Source: Lysobacter prati (GTDB lineage Bacteria; Pseudomonadota; Gammaproteobacteria; Xanthomonadales; Xanthomonadaceae). Taken from it: 64,000 nt of DNA. Made by a program: the position numbers and the translations under genes. A model generated the notes under the pieces. The model did not search any database and was not told the DNA's origin. It saw nothing but the letters and a program-made list of their open reading frames with translations. Shown piece by piece: positions 35,134-42,811 of this stretch. How positions within the stretch are numbered: the stretch's first letter is position 1; each line of letters opens with the position of its first letter. The DNA lies in assembly GCF_009765215.1 (NCBI RefSeq), contig NZ_VLNV01000006.1, positions 124,001 through 188,000 of the forward strand, given 5' to 3'.

Positions 35134-35805
35134 ATGGATCCGCTCTTGGTGGTCGGCGAGAATACTGATTCAGCAGAGGACGTATGCTCGCATCTGCGAG
35201 CCATCGGCTATCAGGTCGACGTGAGACTGCCCGCCGACGCGAGCGCGGTGGCGGAAATTCATCGCTACAGCGCCCTCATTCTCGATACATGCACGACCGG
35301 ACAGAGCCGCTTTGGGGTCTGTTGGCGGTATCGACACACCCTGAGGTTCTCTGCCCCCATCATCGTGATCTCGGATTCGGCCGCCCTTAATCTTAAGTTG
35401 GCCGCCTTCAACGATGGCGCTGACGACTACCTGGTCAAGCCGGTGTATCCCGCCGAGATCGAGCTACGCATCCGCAATCGCCTGATGCGCCGTCGATACT
35501 CGGAGAGGTTTTGCACCCTCCGCATCGATGACCTTGTTCTTGAAACGGCTACGCACCGTGTGGCGCGGGCAGGGACGCCGCTAAGGGTGGCGCCTTTGGA
35601 GTACCGCCTGCTCCGTCTGCTGATGCTGGCGTCACCGCGCTTCGTCTCCCCGGCGGAGATGGAACGAGAGCTGTGGGGCGGAGCGCCGCCCCCGACCGGC
35701 TCGCTGCGCAATCACCTTTACAGGCTGCGCAAAAAACTGCACTCCGGCGGCCAGAAACCTATGCTCCAAACTCTTCCCTCGTCCGGCTCCCGGCTTGTCG
35801 GTTGA
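35134..35805 (+). CDS. Response regulator, OmpR/PhoB family (divergent receiver)
   Basis: The 223-residue protein has an N-terminal receiver with phosphoacceptor in ALILDTCTTG and Lys in YLVKPVYPAEIELRIRN, but the usual N-terminal DD pair is replaced by GEN (LLVVGENTDS). The C-terminal winged helix (about 125-222) has RIDDLVLETATHRVARAGTP, LRVAPLEYRLLRLL and SLRNHLYRLRKKL. The missing acidic pair suggests weak or no Mg-dependent phosphorylation. No kinase is adjacent; the protein may be activated otherwise. Confidence 0.85.
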   Translation: MDPLLVVGENTDSAEDVCSHLRAIGYQVDVRLPADASAVAEIHRYSALILDTCTTGQSRFGVCWRYRHTLRFSAPIIVISDSAALNLKLAAFNDGADDYLVKPVYPAEIELRIRNRLMRRRYSERFCTLRIDDLVLETATHRVARAGTPLRVAPLEYRLLRLLMLASPRFVSPAEMERELWGGAPPPTGSLRNHLYRLRKKLHSGGQKPMLQTLPSSGSRLVG

Positions 35806-35978
35806 CGCATTCCGACCGCGCCGTTCCCAACTCGCTTCGTAGCAAAGCCTAGGACGGTCGGTGCCGCTCGGATCGACGCCTGGCCGCATTCGGTGGCTCA
35901 CCATCCTTCGACGCTGATTTGACCTCCGGTTAACCGAGACGGAGGCACCTTTCCCGTCCCCAAGTGATGAGAACGGCG

Positions 35979-36155
35979 ATGTCAACACTCGACGAAGACC
36001 TGCAAGTCTTGCAGGCGATGGTTCCTGTGATCATCGAGGTCGTGCCACAGGAGGACGTCCTGGCCGCCTTTGCCTGCTATGCCGAACCGGTGCTGGCGCG
36101 AGCGGTAGACAGCCTGCAGGCGCAGGCGCAAGTCGAGGGCATCCTTCATCACTAA
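35979..36155 (+). CDS. Small hypothetical protein
   Basis: A 58-residue acidic helical peptide (MSTLDEDLQVLQAMVPVIIE..., ending VEGILHH). Composition is protein-like and the frame is short. An in-frame ATG 15 bases upstream is possible. No family recognised. Confidence 0.4.
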   Translation: MSTLDEDLQVLQAMVPVIIEVVPQEDVLAAFACYAEPVLARAVDSLQAQAQVEGILHH

Positions 36156-36224
36156 TTCGGGACAAGCCAAGGCAGCTTAGGAACTGTGGGTGAAGTCCTG
36201 TGGAATTCGTGGCGGACTGCTGGG

Positions 36225-36368
36225 CTATGGATCCCAGCCCTCCTCATCGTGCCGCCGATTCCACCACGCCTCCGCTAATCGCCACAGACCTAAGGCCGTC
36301 CCGACTGAAAAGAGCACGATGCCCCCAAAGAGCAGCCCCAGCCGTGCCAATTCGACGTCAACAGTCAT
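36225..36368 (-). CDS. 47-residue single-pass membrane peptide
   Basis: A short minus-strand frame from ATG 36368 to TAG 36225 encodes a start (MTVDVELARL), one strongly hydrophobic segment (GLLFGGIVLFSVGTALGLW) and a charged tail (RLAEAWWNRRHDEEGWDP). The topology is that of a genuine small membrane protein, and the plus-strand frames over it look like shadows. The ribosome site is weak. No family known to me. Confidence 0.5.
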   Translation of the reverse strand: MTVDVELARLGLLFGGIVLFSVGTALGLWRLAEAWWNRRHDEEGWDP

Positions 36369-36473
36369 GTCCCGACGCTACTCTATCGGTCCCGCGGCCG
36401 TCTACGCGGCATTCGATTTCAACGTGGGTATAAGGCCGAGTGCACCCTGATAAGTTCTTTAGAGCCGAAGCCG

Positions 36474-36740
36474 CGTAGCGAATGACCTCATCAATCGGGA
36501 GTCATCAATTGCTGCGGCGGTGCTGGACGTTGATCTCGGAGCCGAGACGGGGGCCGACGTCGCCATCCTGCTTACTGAGCGCGGGATTCCGTATCTGATT
36601 GCAAGTGCATATGCCGGCGACGAGATTCCCGCTGTGATGCGCGGTGGACCATACTTGAGGAAGCCGTACCTATTGAGCGACCTCGAGAATGCTCTAGGAG
36701 GCTGTCTAGCCATCGAGCATTTAGGCCCCTGGCAGTGGCA
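36474..36740 (+). pseudogene. Receiver-domain protein, copy 2, broken
   Basis: From about codon 39 onward this matches the receiver proteins at 33550 and 39252 (DLINRESSIAAAVLDVDLG, then ERGIPYLIASAY and YLRKPYLLSDLENAL), and the phospho-Asp is retained. The first 38 codons are missing; similarity begins abruptly near 36474. The stop used by copy 3 (CATCTAG) reads CATCGAG here, so the frame runs on. It ends close to the 87-residue gene copy 2, suggesting a breakpoint of the duplication. Confidence 0.8.
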
Positions 36741-36828
36741 ATTTCATTCATCGCCGCTAGCGGACGCAGGATGCATGGAAAGACCGCGCGGCGTCGAGAG
36801 ACCGCATCGGCCAAGCAACCAGCGCCAC

Positions 36829-37092
36829 CTAACCCGCTGGGGCTTCGTCGCCGTTCTCGCGCTGCTGGAGAATCTTGGCCACTTGCGCATCGGCGGCAGC
36901 CCGATGCTGCAGGGATTTGCACATCTCGATCCCGGCCGATGTCAGCCCCAGTCCTTCCTCGTCCTCAACCACCAACCCACTCTCGATTAGCCGGTCTCGA
37001 ACGACCGAGTCGTCGTCGGTCAACTCAGCGTGCTGAGAGACCCTTTTTAACACCTCCAGCAAAGCGAGGTCTTCGAGCGAAATTGGATCCAT
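36829..37092 (-). CDS. 87-residue hypothetical protein, copy 2 (winged-helix-like)
   Basis: It differs from the protein at 11698-11961 at only a few positions (for example SQHAEL for SQHAAL, EDEEGLG for EGEEGLG, EAPAG for EPPAG). The upstream DNA through about 37195 is also nearly identical, including CTATACCAACTGATCGGTCC. Both copies are followed, some hundreds of bases upstream of their start, by a minus-strand histidine kinase. Conservation of the protein with mostly conservative changes suggests that it is a real gene. Confidence 0.65.
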   Translation of the reverse strand: MDPISLEDLALLEVLKRVSQHAELTDDDSVVRDRLIESGLVVEDEEGLGLTSAGIEMCKSLQHRAAADAQVAKILQQRENGDEAPAG

Positions 37093-37212
37093 GGCCGTCC
37101 GAAGGTGTGGACACGCGGCGTACTGCCGGAATCGGAACTATACCAACTGATCGGTCCGGCAGAATCCGCATTCAGCCAGGCAGGTGGATCCGCTTTTTGC
37201 GATGCCGACTGA

Positions 37213-37326
37213 TTTCGTTCAAGCCGTAAAGGCTCCGCCCGCTGCCGAATGGCCGAAAGCGGTCACCGGGGTAGGGGGGGCGCCACAGCCAGTGCCAACG
37301 ACCGCTTCCGACCCATAGCGGCCGTT
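37213..37326. repeat. attC-like half site followed by a palindrome pair
   Basis: TTTCGTTCAAGCCGTAAAGG (from 37213) resembles an attC left arm and matches the half site at 12078. It is followed by GGCCGAAAGCGGTC and, after a GC-rich spacer ending AGTGCCAAC, by GACCGCTTCC..CCATAGCGGCC. This paired-palindrome layout parallels 11222-11310 and 43253-43324. Confidence 0.55.
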
Positions 37327-37441
37327 GGCCAGGCCATCCAACCCGACCCACCGGTCCGTCTATTTCGTAGTTGAGCGCGAGTGAATAGAGATCAGCTCGA
37401 ATGTTTTGTCGTCTGGTTCGAACACCGAAGGAGATAGCGTG

Positions 37442-37792
37442 ATGCCACGCGTCCTAATCGTGGATGAAGACTTGGCCAGCCGGAAGCTCGCGCGAACGGT
37501 TCTTGAGCACATGGGCTGGGACGCGAAGGAGTTCTCGGATGCAGCATCCGCCCTCGCATGTTTCAGGGAACAGCCGATCGATGCTGTGCTGATCGGCGGA
37601 TTGCCGGGCTACGGCGGGCTTGATGTTTGCCGCACCATGCGTCAAGCGCAGAACGGTCCGCTTCGCATAGTGGCCTACACGGCAGCGGCGCAAGGAGAAC
37701 AGACTGCCGATCTCCTGGCGTGGGGGTTCGACGACGTGCTCTTTAAGCCGGTCACCATCAGCGAGATCCAGGCAGCATTTAACCGGTCATAG
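37442..37792 (+). CDS. Atypical receiver-domain protein lacking the phospho-Asp
   Basis: The 116-residue single receiver domain begins MPRVLIVDEDLASRKLARTV with the acidic pair and ends with FKPVTISEIQAAF carrying the conserved Lys102. The phosphoacceptor position reads Gly52 in AVLIGGLPGYGG, where relatives have Asp. It probably cannot be phosphorylated in the usual way. ATG 37442 is preceded by AAGGAG at good spacing; GTG 37439 is an alternative. It converges on the soluble kinase at 37815, which suggests a common pathway, perhaps as an inhibitor or scaffold. Confidence 0.8.
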   Translation: MPRVLIVDEDLASRKLARTVLEHMGWDAKEFSDAASALACFREQPIDAVLIGGLPGYGGLDVCRTMRQAQNGPLRIVAYTAAAQGEQTADLLAWGFDDVLFKPVTISEIQAAFNRS

Positions 37793-37814
37793 CGAGTCAT
37801 CGTATTGTGCCCGT

Positions 37815-38975
37815 TTAATGCTGCACGGGAGCGACCGGTGACCTCGACACCGAATGCCGCGGGAGGTCAATCGTAAAGACACACCCAGAGCCTGGAACGT
37901 TACGCACGCTGAGAATGCCCCCGTTGGCCTCGATGCTCCGCCGGGAGATCGACAGGCCCAGCCCCAAACCGCTTCGGTCATTAGCCCCTTGAGTGAAAGG
38001 CTGAAACATCTTCTCTGCGTCGCCTGGTGGGAGGCCTCCGCATTGGTCCTCGACGTCGATGAAGACGCGATCTGCCATTGCGTATGCGTTGAGGCTGACT
38101 TCGCTATGAGGGTGCGAAAACTTGAAGGCGTTCTGCAGGAGATTTCCGGCCGCTGCCAAGAGTAGGTCTCGATCAACATCGAGCGCCAACAACGGATCGA
38201 CGTTGGAAACTTTCAGTCTGCAGCCTCTTACGTCTGCTTCAAGCGATGCAGATAGCTTTAACTCGGCGAGGAAGCCGCCAACGGAGAAGAGCCGATTCTG
38301 CAACGGCATGCCCGCTGTCATTCTGACCTCCGCCAATGAGCGATCGATGAGATTGCTCAAGCCCACCAAGGCCCGGTCAAGCACGACACCCGTGGCGCCG
38401 CCCAAGCCGACGCTGCCCCCCTTTATGACGGAAAGTGCCAGGGTGGCCGTAGACAACTGATTGCGCAATTCGTGGGCAAAGAATCCAATTCTCTCATTGA
38501 GAGCATGAGCCTGCTTGTCGGCGACCTCAAAGTCGCGCTGATATCCGAACTCAGTTACGGCATTCGCAATGGCGTTGTCGAGGCAGCGATTGAGCGTCCT
38601 GAACTCATCGATGCTGATTGCCGCATCCTGTTCGAATGCTAGATCGGTGATTGCCTGGCAGAGGTCGCCGTAGTCGTGGACCACTTCCTCGACGGTGAAC
38701 CCTTGTTGCATCAACTCCTTGCCGTGCTGTGACGCCGACTCGCCGATTTCCGACAGCGCTGGCTTTCCTCCGCCGGAGCGACCAGAAACTTTGCGACTCC
38801 GCATCGGATCCGAGGTCCGCTCTAACCCGAGCGTCCTTATGACCTGATCGAGGAACACAGTGATCCCGTATTCCAACTCTATCCCGGCGTTACCGGCCGT
38901 CGCTCGCTCAGCTACCTTCGCCCTGCAGCGAGCAATCAACTGGACTCTATTCGCAATGAGGAACTGGTACATCAT
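37815..38975 (-). CDS. Soluble sensor histidine kinase with RsbRD-like N-terminal domain, copy 2
   Basis: The 386-residue kinase is a close paralog of the one at 12717-13880, with the same length, domain order and motifs: His168 in FFAHELRNQLS, NLLQNAFKFSHP, DQCGGLPPG, QPFTQG and GLGLGLSISRR. Differences are concentrated at the two ends. A receiver gene (39252) is divergent from it 276 bases away and an atypical receiver (37442) converges on it, so this copy has potential partners that copy 1 lacks. Confidence 0.87.
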   Translation of the reverse strand: MMYQFLIANRVQLIARCRAKVAERATAGNAGIELEYGITVFLDQVIRTLGLERTSDPMRSRKVSGRSGGGKPALSEIGESASQHGKELMQQGFTVEEVVHDYGDLCQAITDLAFEQDAAISIDEFRTLNRCLDNAIANAVTEFGYQRDFEVADKQAHALNERIGFFAHELRNQLSTATLALSVIKGGSVGLGGATGVVLDRALVGLSNLIDRSLAEVRMTAGMPLQNRLFSVGGFLAELKLSASLEADVRGCRLKVSNVDPLLALDVDRDLLLAAAGNLLQNAFKFSHPHSEVSLNAYAMADRVFIDVEDQCGGLPPGDAEKMFQPFTQGANDRSGLGLGLSISRRSIEANGGILSVRNVPGSGCVFTIDLPRHSVSRSPVAPVQH

Positions 38976-39251
38976 CCCGACACTGTACTCCTGGTCGCCG
39001 CGGGGATAATGCAAGTAGGGATGGGGCGAGCGTCCCATTCAGGCCGAAAGCGAACATGCCGAAAGCGACGCAGCGGCAACCCGCTCCGTAGCGAGGTATG
39101 GGTCCCTAAGCTGAGTCCTACGCGAGCTATCACACGTCCTTGACGGCTCCGGTAGCAGACGATCGTGCTAACCACTCGTGAGCGGTCTATTGCCACGACG
39201 ATCACGCCTGCCGGGGCATGGTCCACTGAGGAATTCTCGCGGGGGGCGGCG

Positions 39252-39596
39252 ATGCTTATCTTGGTGTTAGAGGACGACCCGGACGTCGCCGCCTGCGTTT
39301 TCATTGCGCTGAAGAGGCTAGGTCACACAGCCGTTCATGCCAGATCAGTAAAGCAAGCGACTGACCTGATCAATCGGGACCCATCAATTGCTGCGGCGGT
39401 GCTGTACGTCGATCTCGGAGGCGAGACGGGTGCCGACGTCGCCATTCTGCTTACTGAGCGCGGGATTCCGTATCTGGTTGCAAGTGCGTATGCCGGCGAC
39501 GAGATTCCCGCTGAGATGCGCGGTGGACCACACTTGAGGAAGCCGTACCCATTGAACGACCTCAAGGATGCTCTAGAAGGCTGTCTGGCCATCTAG
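39252..39596 (+). CDS. Stand-alone receiver-domain protein, copy 3, phospho-Asp replaced by Tyr
   Basis: The 114-residue receiver is very similar to copy 1 (33550). The acidic pair (LVLEDDPDV) and Lys (HLRKPYPL) are kept, but the phosphoacceptor codon GAC has become TAC, giving VLYVDLGG (Tyr52). Asp54, two residues on, remains but is not the usual site. Its start is shared with copy 1, including upstream DNA. It is divergent from histidine kinase copy 2. As it stands it is probably a non-phosphorylatable relative or a decaying duplicate. Confidence 0.82.
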   Translation: MLILVLEDDPDVAACVFIALKRLGHTAVHARSVKQATDLINRDPSIAAAVLYVDLGGETGADVAILLTERGIPYLVASAYAGDEIPAEMRGGPHLRKPYPLNDLKDALEGCLAI

Positions 39597-39773
39597 CCCC
39601 ATCGAGTGCAGAAGCCTGCTGTTCGGCACGCCGGAGTCCGCTCCTGACCAGGTGACGAAGGGGCGACGACGCGGGTCAGACGATGAGGAATGTCGTCACG
39701 CGGCGACCCTTCGCGGGCCGCCGCACCAGCATCACATTCTGAGCCCAGGCTCCGCGCCCGATCTGTGGTGGCC

Positions 39774-40220
39774 TTAGCGTGTCACGCGGACGTACGTGCC
39801 GTCGGACGACACCTGCACGCGGTCGCCGACGCGGAACTCGTTGCTCGTCCCGTCCTGCGTCACCGCGATCGTGCTGCCCGACTCCAGTTCGACCGTGATC
39901 TCCACGCCCGCGTGGGAGCTGCGCGAAACCGCACTGCCTATGGCACCGCCCGCGGCCGCGCCCGCCACGGCGCCCGCGGCGTTCGCGCGCCTGCCGCCGC
40001 CCAGAGTGCTGCCGGCGATGCCGCCGAGCACGGCGCCCGTTGCTCTGGGGACGGTGCGGGCATTGTTCTGGATTTCGACGTCGCGCAAGGCGCGGATCGT
40101 GCCCCGTTCGACGGTGCGCGCGGTGCCGACCTCGGAGCGGTTGAATGTCGAGGGGCCGGTGCTCGTCTGGCATGCGACGAGGCCCAATGAGAGGAACGCG
40201 ACAGCGGCTGCTCTGTACAT
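39774..40220 (-). CDS. Glycine-zipper lipoprotein, copy B
   Basis: The 148-residue paralog of the protein at 34225 has a signal with lipobox LVACQ (Cys17), the shared STFNRSEVGTARTVERGTI segment, glycine zipper GAVLGGIAGSTLGGGRRAN and a beta C terminus EITVELESGSTIAVTQ... VRVTR. It is likely anchored to the outer membrane, with the zipper packing into the bilayer. Downstream DNA (39600-39773) shows no gene. Confidence 0.85.
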   Translation of the reverse strand: MYRAAAVAFLSLGLVACQTSTGPSTFNRSEVGTARTVERGTIRALRDVEIQNNARTVPRATGAVLGGIAGSTLGGGRRANAAGAVAGAAAGGAIGSAVSRSSHAGVEITVELESGSTIAVTQDGTSNEFRVGDRVQVSSDGTYVRVTR

Positions 40221-40368
40221 TTGAATGACTCCCTGTCCAAGTAGCGGGACTATCGCCGCGCCTGCGTAAGGCGACGTGAAGCCGGGCACCGGCGCGGACA
40301 GCGACGGAAAGTCGGCGACCGTCCCGTCGGCGGTGTTGATTTCCGCTTCACGAGAACCGGGGTATTGA

Positions 40369-40497
40369 CCGCTGGGCATCGGTGCTAACTCCCGCGAGGA
40401 AGCGCTGTACCCGATTCTCGACAAGGACACCGACGGCCAGCCCCTGGACGGCAGCAACGCGAAGTACACGCTGCACTTCGACAAGGACTTCCCGACA
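40369..40497 (+). pseudogene. Fragment of a DUF1254/DUF1214 protein
   Basis: About 40 codons (IGANSREEALYPILDKDTDG, then QPLDGSNAKYTLHFDKDF) match the conserved core of the C-terminal DUF1214 domain, where the family usually reads QPLDGxxxYxLxFPKxxxPPVxAFWS. The frame is opened by a stop and the match ends at FPT, so it is an internal scrap of a larger gene (normally over 400 residues). Confidence 0.65.
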
Positions 40498-41106
40498 CTA
40501 GCTGCACGATTCAGTGCTCAAGTCATTCACGTCCGTAAAATGTACTGACATCTGGCTTAGCCGACGGTACAGACGCACTTGACCTAGGATAGGCCACCAC
40601 TGGTACAGAAAGATCTCCAATGGTCTCCAAAGCGCCACCCATCCGCCGATCACGAAGCTTTCCCTAACCAACTCCGCATAGGTTTCGTTCACGGCGCCTG
40701 CGACGAAGTCACCGACGAGAATTGCGACGGCTAGGAATGCAAAGCCGATCAAGAGGCTGATTCGACCGGTTCTGAAAAGCTCGCGTAGTTGCAGCCGTGC
40801 ATCGCACGAGCGACGGAGGAAGAAGTCGCTGACGGCAGCTCCTAGCGCGCCCGTGTCCTCTTCGGGGCCGAATCCTCTCCCTGCTTGCACGTTCAGTGCC
40901 AGTGAGCGGCTAGCCGGCAATTGGCTGGCCCAATTCAGGATGTAGGCAACGGCAGTCGGATCGAGGTCGCGCTCGTGGAACGGAGCCGGATCCATTGAAT
41001 TGAAGAGCTGTCTCAGATCAGCGATCTGCAGTGCCAGCGTCGCGACGTCCGATTTCGAAGGCGATCTCGAAGACCGCTGATTACTGCGCCCAAGTGGCAA
41101 AATCAT
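40498..41106 (-). CDS. Hypothetical membrane protein
   Basis: The 202-residue protein has a soluble N-terminal half (NSMDPAPFHERDLDPTAVAY, ILNWASQLPASRSLALNV) and two adjacent hydrophobic segments (ISLLIGFAFLAVAILVGDFV and FVIGGWVALWRPLEIFLYQW) followed by a short tail. I have seen the DPAPFHERDLD-type beginning in unnamed transmembrane proteins of proteobacteria, but no function is known to me. ATG 41106 is used; a GTG 15 bases upstream is possible. It lies downstream of the two-gene unit at 41296-42269 on the same strand. Confidence 0.7.
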   Translation of the reverse strand: MILPLGRSNQRSSRSPSKSDVATLALQIADLRQLFNSMDPAPFHERDLDPTAVAYILNWASQLPASRSLALNVQAGRGFGPEEDTGALGAAVSDFFLRRSCDARLQLRELFRTGRISLLIGFAFLAVAILVGDFVAGAVNETYAELVRESFVIGGWVALWRPLEIFLYQWWPILGQVRLYRRLSQMSVHFTDVNDLSTESCS

Positions 41107-41295
41107 CGTCTCGTCCCTCACGCTGCGGATTGTTCGGGTGTCCAGCCTTGAGCAGGCAGCTCAATTCTGGCATCCCAGTCACAGCTACTCTTCACCCTGC
41201 GTTGCCGCGGATGAGGAAGGGCCTGCCGGTGCTGGATGGGACTAAGTCGCGAGGGCGGGTAGGAAAGGGTCCTACAGGCCGGAAGATCGCATCAC

Positions 41296-41859
41296 CTACG
41301 GAGACCGCTGTTTTCTCTCATCCAGGTATCGAAGGTGACTACCCTTCGGCGGGGCAGGACGCTCTCCACACACTTTCTGCCAGATGCTATCGAGCGACTC
41401 CCGGGTGTAAACGTCGCTGCAAAAGTGGATGTGCGCCCCTCCGATCCAGTGATTATCGCTAGGGTCTTGATCGCGTTGGTCGAAGTAGAACAATGCCCAG
41501 TATGGAGTGTCAGGGTGATAGAGCAGGTGCGCGCAGAACAGCCTCCTGCTTCGGAACGTCTCACTGATCTTGTTCACTGCGGTTATCGCTGCGCGGTCCT
41601 TTAGCGGCCCCACACCGTTCTCGGCGAGCGCCCTAAGCTCATGCGGCTTGTGGTGCAGGTCTTCAGGGACGAATTTGCTGAAGTGGTTGGCGTAGCGGTA
41701 GGGCGACATTCCGCCCGCCATTGCCCCAAGGATCAAGTGAAAAAAGTCGTCTTTCGTCACTACCAGCCCTTTGCAGAGCTTCTCGGCTGCCTTTTTGCTA
41801 TCGGCATTGACCAAGGCCAGCAGCCCCTCAAACCCGGGCGTAGCAACTTTGTCCGTCAT
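41296..41859 (-). CDS. Hypothetical protein of a two-gene unit
   Basis: The 187-residue soluble protein starts at an ATG overlapping the upstream stop by 4 bases (ATGA). Notable segments are FRSRRLFCAHLLYHPDTPYW, FYFDQRD and NHWIGGAHIHFCSD; the clustered His residues in GGAHIHF could be a metal or catalytic site. I recognise no named family. Translational coupling to a membrane-anchored partner suggests a two-component membrane system. Confidence 0.7.
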   Translation of the reverse strand: MTDKVATPGFEGLLALVNADSKKAAEKLCKGLVVTKDDFFHLILGAMAGGMSPYRYANHFSKFVPEDLHHKPHELRALAENGVGPLKDRAAITAVNKISETFRSRRLFCAHLLYHPDTPYWALFYFDQRDQDPSDNHWIGGAHIHFCSDVYTRESLDSIWQKVCGERPAPPKGSHLRYLDERKQRSP

Positions 41860-42269
41860 TGACAATCTTCGTTGATCTGCAGCCAGCCGTTCTCCACGCG
41901 TGCGAATCGCCGCCCATTGATGCAACGTTCGCCATCGCGCAAAGGTTCGGGTGCCTGTTGCTGGTAGAACGAAGTCGGCGATGCAGGCTGCACCCTCCGT
42001 CCAGCTTCGCTGCTCAACTTGCGGGCTTCCTCGTAGAGCTGTTGCATCGCCTGATGCACCTCCCAACGCTGGTACAGCCCAGTCACAATGCTGTGAGCGG
42101 TTAGGGCGAGAAACCCGCCCAGGGCGATCTGCCACCACAGACTGTCGATGGCATCGTTAGTTCGTGCCACTGGCGAGCTGCCACCGCGACGCGAGCGAAA
42201 GCTGAGGTCCGCTGCTTGGGCCGGGTCAAAGGTCGGTTCTGCCACACTTGCCCCCTGATGGCGCTCCAT
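41856..42269 (-). CDS. Membrane-anchored hypothetical protein, partner of the 41296 gene
   Basis: The 137-residue protein has one membrane segment (about 45-65, LWWQIALGGFLALTAHSIVT) followed by a helical stretch (LYQRWEVHQAMQQLYEEARK) and a small C-terminal domain DGERCINGRRFARVENGWLQ with a Cys pair (the last Cys near the end). The C-terminal DGxRCIxGxRFxRVxNGW pattern recurs in small periplasmic proteins of unknown role. The stop overlaps the next gene's start. Confidence 0.65.
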   Translation of the reverse strand: MERHQGASVAEPTFDPAQAADLSFRSRRGGSSPVARTNDAIDSLWWQIALGGFLALTAHSIVTGLYQRWEVHQAMQQLYEEARKLSSEAGRRVQPASPTSFYQQQAPEPLRDGERCINGRRFARVENGWLQINEDCQ

Positions 42270-42288
42270 GCGCCTAGATCAAAGGTTA

Positions 42289-42516
42289 TCAACGTTCGAA
42301 CATTCGGGCGCGCCTCCACAGCCATCGGTCCAGCTGGTGCGGGGCGATCCATTCGCCGCCAGGTGCGACCAATCGGGCACCGGCCAAGCGCCAGCCGGTC
42401 CAAGGCCCGTTGAGCGATTGATGGTTGTAGACCACTTGTTGGTGGAGACGTGCCGCGCAATCGTTTGGGCAAGTGCTGCCGGGCTTCCAGCATGGCGGCC
42501 TGAGTTCGTCGGTCAT
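42289..42516 (-). CDS. DUF3653-like phage-type protein
   Basis: The 75-residue protein ends in WTGWRLAGARLVAPGGEWIA, then PHQLDRWLWRR, which resembles the small DUF3653 domain of xanthomonad filamentous-phage and plasmid proteins (GWRFxGxxLVAPxGxxIxPxRLRGLLW). The match is by eye. ATG 42516 is preceded by GGGGGGAT. If right, a phage-derived gene is embedded here. Function unknown; possibly DNA binding. Confidence 0.5.
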   Translation of the reverse strand: MTDELRPPCWKPGSTCPNDCAARLHQQVVYNHQSLNGPWTGWRLAGARLVAPGGEWIAPHQLDRWLWRRARMFER

Positions 42517-42688
42517 GGGATCCCCCCGGAAACAAGCCGGGGACCATATAGGCCCCCGGTGTGGTGTCGTATCGGGTCAGGCCCCGAATGCCAGTCGGGA
42601 AGGGGCCTACAGGTGCGAACAGCTTCCGCAAGGCCCTACGGATCACTTCGCATAATGCATATCGGCAGGCCTGATTTCGGGGTAGGGT

Positions 42689-42714
42689 ATGTCCGCTTTC
42701 GACCCAAAGCGGTC
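42689..42714. repeat. Palindromic repeat copy
   Basis: ATGTCCGCTTTCG and ACCCAAAGCGGTC pair as a good hairpin of the family. It is inside the 295-base gap before the gene at 42812, in which I see nothing else. Confidence 0.7.
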
Positions 42715-42811
42715 CTTGTCTGGTCTGCGCCGGCCCACAGGGGTCGGTCATGAGCATAAGCTCGCGCCACGTACCCTGATGTCCTTCGAAGGTCCTACCA
42801 AGGAGATTCCT

